Assembly: GCA_024654265.1 (NCBI GenBank)
Contig: JANLIO010000005.1
Location: 1-33,120 of the forward strand
DNA: 33,120 bases
Source: a bacterium
GTDB taxonomy: Bacteria; Patescibacteriota; Patescibacteriia; 2-12-FULL-60-25
Direction: 5' to 3'
Shown: positions 16,998 through 25,961 of the stretch, piece after piece
How the letters are laid out: every line of letters starts with the position of its first letter
Position numbering within the stretch: the stretch's first letter is position 1
The notes under the pieces: generated by a model
The model's database searches: none
Told to the model about the DNA's origin: nothing
What the model saw: only the letters and a program-made list of their open reading frames with translations
Program-made: the position numbers and the translations under genes

Positions 16998-17496
16998 TGA
17001 TGGCGTTCCTATTGAAGAATGAGCCGACGAGTGATCTCGGTGTTGCAGGTTAAGTTCCTGCGGGAATGAAGCCACAGTGAAAGCGAGCCTGAATAGGGCG
17101 CAAGTAGCACCGAATCGACCCGAAACCCGGCGATCTAACCATGACCAGGGTGAAGTCCGCCGAAAGGCGGATGGAGGCCCGAACCCACGCGCCGTGCAAC
17201 ACGCGGGGATGAGTTGTGGTTAGCGGAGAAATTCCAATCGAGCCGGGTAATAGCTGGTTCTCCCTGAAATATATTTTGGTATAGCGCTGATTAATAGCAT
17301 AACGGGGGTAGAGCACTGAATGGGGTAGGGGGCTTCGGCCTACCTCCTCCAACCAAACTCCGAATACCGTTATGTGTTCCCAGCAGTCAGTCCGTGGGGG
17401 CTAAGCTCCATGTGACAAAAGGGAAACAGCCCAGATCGCAGACTAAGGTCCCTAACTGTATGCTAAGTGTGAAAGGCAGTGGGGCGGCTTAAACAA

Positions 17497-17558
<62 letters not shown>

Positions 17559-18360
17559 TGCCCTGCGCCGAAAACTTACCGGGGCTCAAGCATACGACCG
17601 AAGTCGCGGGCTTCGACATTTATGTCGGAGCGGTAAGGGAGCATTCGCATCGGCGCTGAAGCTATATCGCGAGGTATGGTGGAGCGGTGCGAAGAGAGAA
17701 TGTCGGCATTAGTAACAACAAGACAGGTGAGAATCCTGTCCCCCGTAAGCCCAAGGTTTCCAGGGCAACGAGAATCGCCCCTGGGTTAGTCGGTCCTAAG
17801 GCGAGGCCGAAAGGCGTAGTCGATGGACAGCAGGTTAATATTCCTGCACTACCTTGGTGTTTCGATGGAGAGACGCATTCTTGCATTTTCCGAGAATCTC
17901 GGAATGATTCTTCGGGCGCGAAGGGGTGTGATGTAGGCAAATCCGCATCACGTAAGCCTCGTTGTGAGCGCGAGCCGGCCGTAAGGCTGGCAAGGGAAGA
18001 GAATGGGGTGCCTAGAAAATCTTCTAGAGCTAACACCAAGGTAACCGTACCGGAAACCGACACAGGTGGGCGGGCATAAGTGTGCCAAGGGGTACGAGAG
18101 AAGCATCGTTAAGGAACTCGGCAAAACAGCGACCGTAACTTCGGGATAAGGTCTGGCTGCCGCAAGGTAGCCCGCAGCTAAAGACGCCAACCGACTGTTT
18201 ACCAAAAACACAGCTCCCTGCTAAACCGCAAGGTGATGTATAGGGGGTGATGCCTGGCCAGTGTCAGAACGTTAAGCGGAGAGGTTAGACGACTTCGGTC
18301 GTCAAAGCTTTGAAGTCAAGCGCTGATGAACGCCGGCGATAACTATAATCGTCCTAAGGT

Positions 18361-18706
18361 GAATATCCACGTTGCCTTAGTGAGGTGAGAGCCCTCCTTT
18401 GAACTTCATTTTTGCCAATGAAGAGGTAGAAGAAAATTTGGCTATATGCTGGAATCCCTGAGTATCTTAAGCGACTCGGATAATCATTTTGATTATCCAG
18501 TAATACGGCTTTAAGTGCAGGCAATCAGCAGGAAAGACTGAAATGAATCACCGGATCAATTGGATCCATGTTTATTTCAGAATCCTCAGAGACTACACGC
18601 CAAACTCCAAGACAACTTGGATGAAGATATAGTCCGAACTGCATGGCGACATGCAGAGTCTGATTTGGAACATCAGACCGATTCAAGCAGATCGTAACAA
18701 TATTCG
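18361..18706 (+). mobile_element. Group I intron in 23S after E. coli-equivalent U1931, no ORF
   Basis: 5' exon CTAAGGT pairs with IGS GCCTTAG (18374-18380), ending in U.G; P7 GACTA (gagactacacg) with TAGTC (aagatatagtccg); intron ends in G; exons rejoin as cctaaggt|agcgaaattcc. Confidence 0.93.
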
Positions 18707-19254
18707 AGCGAAATTCCTTGTCGGGTGAGTTCCGACCCGCACGAATGGCATAACGAGTTGGCGACTGTCTTGACGATGCACTCGGTGAAATTGCAATTGA
18801 GGTGAAGATGCCTTGTACGCGCAGTGGGACGAAAAGACCCCGTGAAGCTTTACTATAGCTTGATATTGAGTTGTGGCTTAGCATGTTCAGCATAGGTGGG
18901 AGCCTTCGGGCAACAGTGAGATACCACCCTTGCCCTGTTACAACCCTTATCCCTACCCGTGAAACCGGGGAGGGAGACAGTATCTGGTGGGTAGTTTAAC
19001 TGGGGCGGTTGCCTCCTAAAGAGTAACGGAGGCGTTCACAAAGGTCAGCTAGGTGCGGATGGAAATCGCATCGATACCGCAATGGGAAAAGCTGGCTTAA
19101 CTGCAAGACCTACAAGTCGAGCAGATGGGAAACCAGGACATAGTGATCCGACCGTACGATATCGGACGGCGGAAGCTCAACGGATAAAAGCTACTCCGGG
19201 GATAACAGGCTGATCTCCCCCAAGAGTCCACATCGACGGGGAGGTTTGGCACCT

Positions 19255-19549
19255 TAATATCGGGGTGCTACAGGAGTGATCCTGTACCAAAAATTCGGCT
19301 TATAACGGTGAAACCGTAAGTGATTATGTGGTTCTAAAATCACACGGCAATACCGTGGGAAGTCCTCCGACAACAGTTGGAGTGACCCCGTAACGACTGA
19401 TCCGAAAGGAAAGAGTTCTGATGAAAAATCAGGGCTAACACGCCGACTCTTATCAACAAAATCGAGACTATGCCGAACAGGGCTACGGTCCGAGATAAGA
19501 AGAAGATATAGTCTGATCCTGTGAGAAATTACAGAAAAATAACCGACAG
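19255..19549 (+). mobile_element. Group I intron in 23S after E. coli-equivalent U2500, no ORF
   Basis: 5' exon GGCACCT pairs with IGS GGGTGCT (19263-19269), ending in U.G; P7 GACTA with TAGTC in aagatatagtctg; ends in G; exons rejoin as ggcacct|cgatgtcggctc. Confidence 0.93.
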
Positions 19550-19595
<46 letters not shown>

Positions 19596-19609
19596 TTGGC
19601 TGTTCGCCA

Positions 19610-19661
<52 letters not shown>

Positions 19662-19943
19662 CTGTCTACTGCGCGCGTGGAATTTTGAGGAGACGGATCT
19701 CTAGTACGAGAGGACCGAGATTCACGAACCTCTGGTGTACCGGCTGTTCCACCAGGAGCATCGCCGGGTAGCTAGGTTCGGTACGGATAAACGCTGAAAG
19801 CATATAAGCGTGAAGCCGTCTCCAAGATGAGAATTCATTTGAGGGCCCTTCGAGACGAGGAGGTCGATAGGCCGTACGTGTAAGGCGCGTGAGCGCTTAA
19901 GCGGAGCGGTACTAATAGCCCAATGTTATTTCTTCACAATTTA

Positions 19944-19977
19944 CTACCTTTGTACGTATGATACTTGTTCATCATGG
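19944..19977 (+). other. 3' arm of the pre-23S processing stem
   Basis: tacctttgtacgtatgatacttgttcatcatgg is complementary to 15861-15892. Confidence 0.8.
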
Positions 19978-20040
19978 ATAAAAAGCTTAAGAATCGGGAA
20001 TTTTTTCAAGATCTTCTATAAATAGAGATCGTGATGAATT

Positions 20041-20158
20041 CCCGGTGGCTGAAGCGGTGAAGATACACCCGTTCCCATTCCGAACACGGCAGTTAAGCTC
20101 ACCAGCAGTGATGGTACTTGGGGTAAACCAACCCCTGGGAGAGTAACCCGTTGCCGGA
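20041..20158 (+). rRNA. rrf: 5S ribosomal RNA
   Basis: cccggtggctgaagcggtgaagatacacccgttcccattccgaacacggcagttaagctcaccagc...gggagagtaacccgttgccgg. Confidence 0.93.
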
Positions 20159-20164
20159 CCATAG

Positions 20165-20196
20165 AACCTCAACAGAAATGTTGGGGTTTTTTGTTT
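20165..20196 (+). terminator. Intrinsic terminator of the rRNA operon
   Basis: aacctcaacagaaatgttggggttttttgttt. Confidence 0.8.
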
Positions 20197-20215
20197 GGGG
20201 ATTACTTCGAAAATG

Positions 20216-21193
20216 CTAGGCTTCTCGTATGATTTCGAAGCCGTTGAAACTGCCGGCGAGAGCGAGGCCTATGATTTTTCCGGAGCAGATTTTTTTTGAG
20301 CGTATTTGAGATGCAATTTCGTTGATTGTCGCTCCGGATCCCACGACATCATCGATGAGGAGGATGTTTTTAAAGGTTTTTGTTTCCTCAACCACCATTG
20401 ATTGCTGGGCATTTTCAATACGTTCATCAAGTTTTGAAAGTGTTTTTTGAGGAACGATAATCGGCGTTCGAATCTTAGTAATTTTCATTGATGGTACAGA
20501 CAGGCGCAGTTGATTCTCTAGTTCCTTTAAGAATTGAACTTTTCGTTGGACGGTGTGTGGGATAAATCCAATGGCATCAATCTTGTGCCGTTTTATTGTA
20601 TCTAGAATACGATCATGCACTTCTTTCGCAATTATATTCATAAGTGTATGACTTTGACTCTGTTTTGCGTACAAAATGAGCTCGCCGAGCTTCGTCTTTC
20701 CAAAACGTTCAATTGTATAGAATTCAAGGTAATACAATTCGTCTAGATAAACGATTGGGAATGTTTGTTTGATTTTACGCAAACCATTAATAAGACCATT
20801 TTCTTTGTACGTATCAAATTTTTTTACGCTTGTAACGTATTCGGTTGATGTTTTTACCGGATCAATTTTTCTCACATCGCACCATCTGATGAATGCCTTA
20901 ATTCCAGTTTGCAATTCACCGCTTGGTGTAATCTTTAAGAAATTTTCATTAATGAATCGTTCAATTTGAGGATCAAATGAGTAATGCTTTTGAATTTCAG
21001 ATGTACGCACAACACTATAAAAAACTTTTGGTGGCGTGCCTTGTTTTTTCAATATTCCATTTTCAACAAGTTTAGAGAGATGTCGAAAAACCGCAGGTGG
21101 TGTCAGTCCAATATGGGCAATAATATCCTTGGGGGATACTTGTTGCTGTGTTGAAATAAATTCAATAATTCGGTCTTTTGTCTGCGTCTTCAT
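20216..21193 (-). CDS. Winged-HTH regulator fused to a phosphoribosyltransferase-type domain
   Basis: N-terminal KDIIAHIGLTPPAVFRHLSKLVENGILKKQG (wHTH); C-terminal KNILLIDDVVGSGATINEIASQI (PRPP loop). Confidence 0.82.
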   Translation of the reverse strand: MKTQTKDRIIEFISTQQQVSPKDIIAHIGLTPPAVFRHLSKLVENGILKKQGTPPKVFYSVVRTSEIQKHYSFDPQIERFINENFLKITPSGELQTGIKAFIRWCDVRKIDPVKTSTEYVTSVKKFDTYKENGLINGLRKIKQTFPIVYLDELYYLEFYTIERFGKTKLGELILYAKQSQSHTLMNIIAKEVHDRILDTIKRHKIDAIGFIPHTVQRKVQFLKELENQLRLSVPSMKITKIRTPIIVPQKTLSKLDERIENAQQSMVVEETKTFKNILLIDDVVGSGATINEIASQIRSKKICSGKIIGLALAGSFNGFEIIREA

Positions 21194-21200
21194 GTATATA

Positions 21201-21230
21201 TAGTATACTGTGTACTATATACTATGTCAA
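21201..21230 (-). promoter_or_regulatory. Promoter with overlapping dyad for the HTH-PRTase gene
   Basis: Minus strand TTGACA-17 nt-TATACT, 8 nt before ATG; TAGTATA-10 nt-TATACTA dyad overlaps it. Confidence 0.65.
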
Positions 21231-21421
21231 GATGTATGTCGTTCATAGCCAGAATTTATATATAAAAAAACGTTCAATTTTGAAGTTTTGTGTATTATGC
21301 GCTTGATCCTAGAAGTACGATCTCACTCTATTTTAAAAAATATCCAAAAGATAGACCAAGTTTCTCTGTAATATCTATCCAACGTCACAATTCGCGGAAA
21401 CGAATGATGAATTTGGATTGA

Positions 21422-21445
21422 TCCGCCAAAAGGGTTTTTTGGCGG
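21422..21445 (-). terminator. Hairpin terminator of the downstream minus-strand gene
   Basis: ccgccaaaagggttttttggcgg. Confidence 0.5.
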
Positions 21446-21461
21446 TAAGGAAATGAATGAA

Positions 21462-21923
21462 CTAGAGGTGAGCAACAGGGGATTTGATGTGAAGGCATGG
21501 ATTTTGCGCGAAAAGTCGTGCGATTGTTTCCATCATGTCTGCACGGGAGTAGACGAGTGGAAGGTCGTTACTACCAACCTGTTGCATGAACAGGAGGCGT
21601 GGAATGAGCGGATAGTCGCTTGAACTGTAGGATTTACACGATTCTATTGATCGTGAGATCTTCGGCTGATTGAGGGAAAGAGATATTTCGCCGTCATCTG
21701 GGTGACATTGATACTCAATTCTGCTAAAGAAAAGCTCAAAATCGTTGAGTTTGATGACCATATACGGCCCGCCGAGTTTGAAACTGTGCCCAGGAGTGCA
21801 TATTTGGACACCGAGCTGTTCTTCCTTTGCTGGATTTTTGGCAGGAACAGGTTCCCGTCTCATCGGCGTTTGCGAACAACCGGCGATGAGGTAAATTGCG
21901 AAAAATTTCCTGAAACGACTCAT
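21462..21923 (-). CDS. Putative lipoprotein
   Basis: MSRFRKFFAIYLIAGCSQ lipobox-like; SD AGGAGG upstream. Confidence 0.6.
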   Translation of the reverse strand: MSRFRKFFAIYLIAGCSQTPMRREPVPAKNPAKEEQLGVQICTPGHSFKLGGPYMVIKLNDFELFFSRIEYQCHPDDGEISLSLNQPKISRSIESCKSYSSSDYPLIPRLLFMQQVGSNDLPLVYSRADMMETIARLFAQNPCLHIKSPVAHL

Positions 21924-22131
21924 GGATCCTCCTTTGAATGTGCTTTTTTGATCTTAACAGGGTAATCCTGCAGAGGAAAGCGAGGACTCCTTGGCATTGA
22001 AGATTACATGGGCGTCTGTTTAGGCCACTTATGGCAACAAACATCAGATGATAGGAATTTTTTCAGAGGTTGAAAATATATATCAATATCGGTAAGATCT
22101 TTTTGCATTTCGCGCCTTTAAGGAGGACAGG

Positions 22132-22821
22132 ATGAGCGTACTAAATCAGAGACTGTTTCGTGGTCCGAAAGGATCTGATGTGCTTCGATTCTTGAAATCA
22201 AGAGAAGAACCATGGGATGCACTTGAAAGACTTGCGATTTTGATGGAATCCTTCAGAAATAGATCAAAAGGCCAGCGAAAGCCACCTAAATGGGAGCTAT
22301 TGCGTCGTTTGGAGTCTACATTGCTTGATAACCATAAGGGGGCTGTGGATATCGTGGGGGCAGCTCGAGTCTTTGGTGGAGAAGGGCTCAAATCTGATAG
22401 CTCAGTATACATAAAAGGCCCCATTTTTCTGGGAAAAAATGTAGTATTGCGCGCCGGTGTTGTTATCACTGGGCCTTGCTATATCGGAGACGGAGTTAAG
22501 ATCGGCCATAACTGCCGAGTGAAGGACACAATTGTTTTGGATAGATCGGAACTTGTGTTTGGAACACACTTGTCTGGTTGTGTCATTGGTAGGAACGTTC
22601 GCTTGGACAAGGGCGTTCAGATCGCTGATAGTCCGATTCCTGATTGGTTCCTGCAACGATATCCTTCGCTCTCATCATATGGGGCGGCAATTGGTGATGA
22701 CACAATTCTGGAACCAGGGGCATTACTTGGGTCTGGGGCTGTCCTTCTACCTAGGACTCACATGGAGCTTGGGACGAAGCGACGGCCTTCCGGGATTTAT
22801 TCCGGAAGAATAACAGACTGA
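22132..22821 (+). CDS. Left-handed beta-helix (hexapeptide repeat) protein, nucleotidyl/acyltransferase-like
   Basis: VYIKGPIFLGKNVVLRAGVVITGPCYIGDGVKIGHNCRVKDTIVLDRS...IGRNVRLDKGVQIA; SD AAGGAGG. Confidence 0.8.
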   Translation: MSVLNQRLFRGPKGSDVLRFLKSREEPWDALERLAILMESFRNRSKGQRKPPKWELLRRLESTLLDNHKGAVDIVGAARVFGGEGLKSDSSVYIKGPIFLGKNVVLRAGVVITGPCYIGDGVKIGHNCRVKDTIVLDRSELVFGTHLSGCVIGRNVRLDKGVQIADSPIPDWFLQRYPSLSSYGAAIGDDTILEPGALLGSGAVLLPRTHMELGTKRRPSGIYSGRITD

Positions 22822-22836
22822 TAACAATCTTCTTCT

Positions 22837-22868
22837 AAGAGCCACTCACGAATAGTGGCTCTTCTGTT
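22837..22868 (+). terminator. Intrinsic terminator
   Basis: agagccactcacgaatagtggctcttctgtt. Confidence 0.65.
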
Positions 22869-22915
22869 ATAATGAAATCAGAAATTTGAGCTGGAAAAAT
22901 CGCTGGTGAATATTT

Positions 22916-23071
22916 ATGAAATCGAAAAATAATAAAACCGTTAAGGAGCTCATTCGGGATCATGAAAAGATTGAACACGATCTTGGGTATTGGTTGGAGC
23001 ACGTGTCGCATTGGGCGCTCCTTTTATTTGCATCAATTCTTTCCGTCTTTGTTATTTCAACTTTTTTTTAA
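22916..23071 (+). CDS. Small single-pass membrane protein (51 aa)
   Basis: MKSKNNKTVKELIRDHEKIEHDLGYWLEHVSHWALLLFASILSVFVISTFF*; below the ORF-track cutoff. Confidence 0.45.
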   Translation: MKSKNNKTVKELIRDHEKIEHDLGYWLEHVSHWALLLFASILSVFVISTFF

Positions 23072-23255
23072 ATTAGGGTCGTCAGTTTATCCACACCCAT
23101 ACAAATTGAGAATCTTCGCTACATACAGCAAAGATTGTGTATATTGAACATATATTGGATACAATGGAGACACGTCAAGATTCGTCGCGCTCCTTTTAAA
23201 CCCACCCAACTCACTCATGGCGAACGACGACGCAAAACATTACTGCATTTGAAAG

Positions 23256-23282
23256 GCACCCCGGATGACGGGGTGTTTTTCA
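23256..23282 (+). terminator. Intrinsic terminator
   Basis: gcaccccggatgacggggtgtttttc. Confidence 0.75.
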
Positions 23283-23300
23283 TTGTGCTATACTTTACCC

Positions 23301-24056
23301 ATGGCAAAGAAAACAACTACGAATAAAAAAGAGGTGGCCTCAGCAGTGGAGAAGGCTCCAACATCGCTTGTCGTTGCATGGGTCGGAATTGGCCTTCTCA
23401 TCACGATCATTCTTGTCGGGGTGGTAATTGGTCCACTTCGGTTAAAGCAGTCTGCTACGGAGGCTCCAAGTGTTGAGATGAGCCTGTTGGAAAAGATTGG
23501 TCGACATATTGCTATACCGACTGATGAGGATCCAACAATCGCCCGAGTGGAAGATGTGGAATCCATGCGACAAAACAACCCAACGTTTTATGAGAATGCC
23601 TCAGAAGGAGACGCTTTAGTTGTTTGGTCGAATTTGGCGGTTCTTTATTCAGAAGATAAAGATCTTGTCCTTTCAGTTCTCCCGTTAGAGTTAGGATCGG
23701 CTGATAAAGTGATTGTAGAAAAGAAAGACGAGGCTGAAATTGCTGTCGATTTGCTTAAAAATGAGCAAGAATTGGTAAAAATTGAAGTTTTAAATGGTAC
23801 GTACGTTGCTGGTTTAGCTCGTGTTGCCAACGATTCACTAGAAGAACAGGGCTTTACAACGATGCGACCTCGCGATGCTCGGCATAAAGGATATGAAAAA
23901 TCTATCATTATAAAGAGAATTGATCAGGATTTGCCTGAAATAATGAGTTTATTGCAGGAACAATTTGGAGCAGAGGTTGTAGACCTCCCTGAAGCAGAAA
24001 CGATTATTAACGGTGATATCATTGTTATCCTTGGTAGCAATTATCCACTCGAGTGA
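23301..24056 (+). CDS. Membrane-anchored protein with LytR C-terminal domain
   Basis: TM LVVAWVGIGLLITIILVGVVIG; LVKIEVLNGTYVAGLARVANDSLEEQGF (LytR_C signature). Confidence 0.78.
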   Translation: MAKKTTTNKKEVASAVEKAPTSLVVAWVGIGLLITIILVGVVIGPLRLKQSATEAPSVEMSLLEKIGRHIAIPTDEDPTIARVEDVESMRQNNPTFYENASEGDALVVWSNLAVLYSEDKDLVLSVLPLELGSADKVIVEKKDEAEIAVDLLKNEQELVKIEVLNGTYVAGLARVANDSLEEQGFTTMRPRDARHKGYEKSIIIKRIDQDLPEIMSLLQEQFGAEVVDLPEAETIINGDIIVILGSNYPLE

Positions 24057-24102
24057 AGTTATCCACAGTTTGTGCATAGGCTTGATATTTGAAGAAAAGA
24101 TT

Positions 24103-24130
24103 AAAAATAGCTCAACCATGGGCTATTTTT
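24103..24130 (+). terminator. Intrinsic terminator
   Basis: aaaaatagc-tcaaccatgg-gctattttt. Confidence 0.7.
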
Positions 24131-24241
24131 ATATATGTACGATTCTTTCTATAATGTGTGTATGCCCTGAAACCATCAGGGAGCAAATTGTTCGGTTCAT
24201 TCGTGCTTGTGAACCAAACCATTCCCTTTTACAATTCACGC

Positions 24242-25483
24242 ATGCGAATCATTATCGACTTTCACCTTCACTCGAAATGGTCGCGAGCGTGTTCAAAAGA
24301 TCTCACTATCCCGAATATCGCTCATGCGTGCGAGCGAAAGGGGATACATTTTTGCGGGACCTCCGATGCTTTTCATCCCGCGTGGAGAAAGGAAATAGGC
24401 ACTGAGCTTGAGGAGCTCGGCAATGGCGCCTTTCAATTGCGCGATGGGCGATCGCGTACTCGCTTCCTACTCTCAACCGAGATCTCCTGTATCTACAAAC
24501 GAGGCGGTCGTGTCCGACGTGTACATCACGTTCTGCTCTTTCCAAGTCTCATGGCTTTGGATCGTCTCACACAGAAGTTAACTGACCGAGGTTGTAACCT
24601 GAAAAGTGATGGTCGTCCTATTGTCGGTATTGACTCCGAGGATTTATTGAAAATGGCACTCGAAGTTGATCCTGAAATTCTGCTCATTCCTGCACATGTG
24701 TGGACCCCGTGGTTTGCACTGTTCGGATCAAAATCCGGATTTGATTCAATTGAAGAATGTTTTGGCGAGATGTCAAAGTATATCTATGCAATTGAGACAG
24801 GTCTGTCCTCTGATCCAAAGATGAACGCAAGACTTTCTGCGCTTGATTCTGTTCTTTTGGTTTCGAATTCTGACGCTCATTCATTGAGAAATCTTGGGCG
24901 TGAAGCAAATGTTTTTGAAATGTCTGAGCCTTCATACGACGAGCTACGTCGTATTTTGGTTCAGCACGATCGAAAATCTTTTATTGAAACAATTGAATTT
25001 TTTCCTGAAGAAGGAAAATATTTTGCCGACGGACATCGATCTTGTCAGTTTTGGTGCGCACCAGAGAAAACGAAGAAGCTTGGTAATCTATGTCCAACTT
25101 GTGGAAAGCCTCTTACCATTGGTGTTGCAAATCGAATAAATGAAATCGCGGATCGTTTTGATCATCTTGATGCGTACATACAACCGCACCGTTCAATTAT
25201 TCCACTTGCTGAAATAATTTCATCCGTCGTTGGAGTTGGCGTTCAGTCAAAAAAAGTAAGAACTGAATATGATCGCATTGTTTCAGACGAACGTTCTGAA
25301 TTCGATGTCCTTCTTCATACTTCATCTGAGGATCTAAAGCGTACAACATCTCCAGAAATTGCTGAGGCGATTATGATGACACGTGAGGGCAACGTTGATG
25401 TAAAACCCGGATATGACGGCGAATTTGGCGTTATTACGCCTCATATGACGGGTGGTTTATCCATTCGAAATCGCTTTTTGTAA
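24242..25483 (+). CDS. PHP-domain endonuclease Q (EndoQ) family protein
   Basis: MRIIIDFHLHSKWSRACSKDL, IPAHVWTPWFALFGSKSGFDSIEECF, SNSDAHSLRNLGREAN, GKYFADGHRSC...LCPTCGKPLTIGVANRINEIADR. Confidence 0.88.
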   Translation: MRIIIDFHLHSKWSRACSKDLTIPNIAHACERKGIHFCGTSDAFHPAWRKEIGTELEELGNGAFQLRDGRSRTRFLLSTEISCIYKRGGRVRRVHHVLLFPSLMALDRLTQKLTDRGCNLKSDGRPIVGIDSEDLLKMALEVDPEILLIPAHVWTPWFALFGSKSGFDSIEECFGEMSKYIYAIETGLSSDPKMNARLSALDSVLLVSNSDAHSLRNLGREANVFEMSEPSYDELRRILVQHDRKSFIETIEFFPEEGKYFADGHRSCQFWCAPEKTKKLGNLCPTCGKPLTIGVANRINEIADRFDHLDAYIQPHRSIIPLAEIISSVVGVGVQSKKVRTEYDRIVSDERSEFDVLLHTSSEDLKRTTSPEIAEAIMMTREGNVDVKPGYDGEFGVITPHMTGGLSIRNRFL

Positions 25484-25505
25484 GAATTATTGAAATTTGT
25501 ATTTT

Positions 25506-25559
25506 AAAGCCACGTACGCAATTAAGACGATCGTCATAATTACGTACGTGGCTTTTTGA
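25506..25559. terminator. 50-bp near-perfect palindrome, probable terminator
   Basis: aaagccacgtacgcaattaagacga|tcgtcataattacgtacgtggcttt, then ttgat; 23/25 pairs. Confidence 0.7.
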
Positions 25560-25562
25560 TAA

Positions 25563-25591
25563 AAAATACACCACATTGAGTGGTGTATTTT
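25563..25591 (-). terminator. Intrinsic terminator of the histone-like gene
   Basis: aaaatacaccac-attga-gtggtgtatttt. Confidence 0.75.
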
Positions 25592-25613
25592 CCTCCTGGG
25601 ATCCAAGGAAGTC

Positions 25614-25820
25614 TTAACGCTTCTTTTTACGCTTTGCAGCTGGCTTTCGCTTCGCTACCTTCTTGGCAGGCTTTCGCTTCGCTACTTTCTTTTTCGCTGG
25701 CTTTCGCTTTGCGACTTTTTTAGCAGCTGGCTTTCGCTTTGCGACTTTCTTCGCTGGCTTTCGCTTTGCGACTTTTTTAGCAGCTGGCTTTCGCTTTGCT
25801 GTTTTCTTTTTTGCAGGCAT
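25614..25820 (-). CDS. Lysine-rich histone H1-like protein (68 aa)
   Basis: MPAKKKTAKRKPAAKKVAKRKPAKKVAKRKPAAKKVAKRKPAKKKVAKRKPAKKVAKRKPAAKRKKKR; SD GAGGTGA. Confidence 0.85.
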   Translation of the reverse strand: MPAKKKTAKRKPAAKKVAKRKPAKKVAKRKPAAKKVAKRKPAKKKVAKRKPAKKVAKRKPAAKRKKKR

Positions 25821-25961
25821 ATATTCACCTCGCTTTCTATTTTGTTTCGTTTCGAATTTTTTTTCGAATACGATGTCCACATATATTAATTCGTGAACTA
25901 CAAAAAGTATAACATGAATAATAAAATAATTGTCAAAAAATAAAACAAGTGTCAACAGTTG

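Noticed and set aside
25663-25896. Plus-strand ORF AGFRFATFFFAGFRFATF
   Set aside because: Antisense of the lysine-rich histone-like repeat gene; the minus-strand frame has an SD and terminator.
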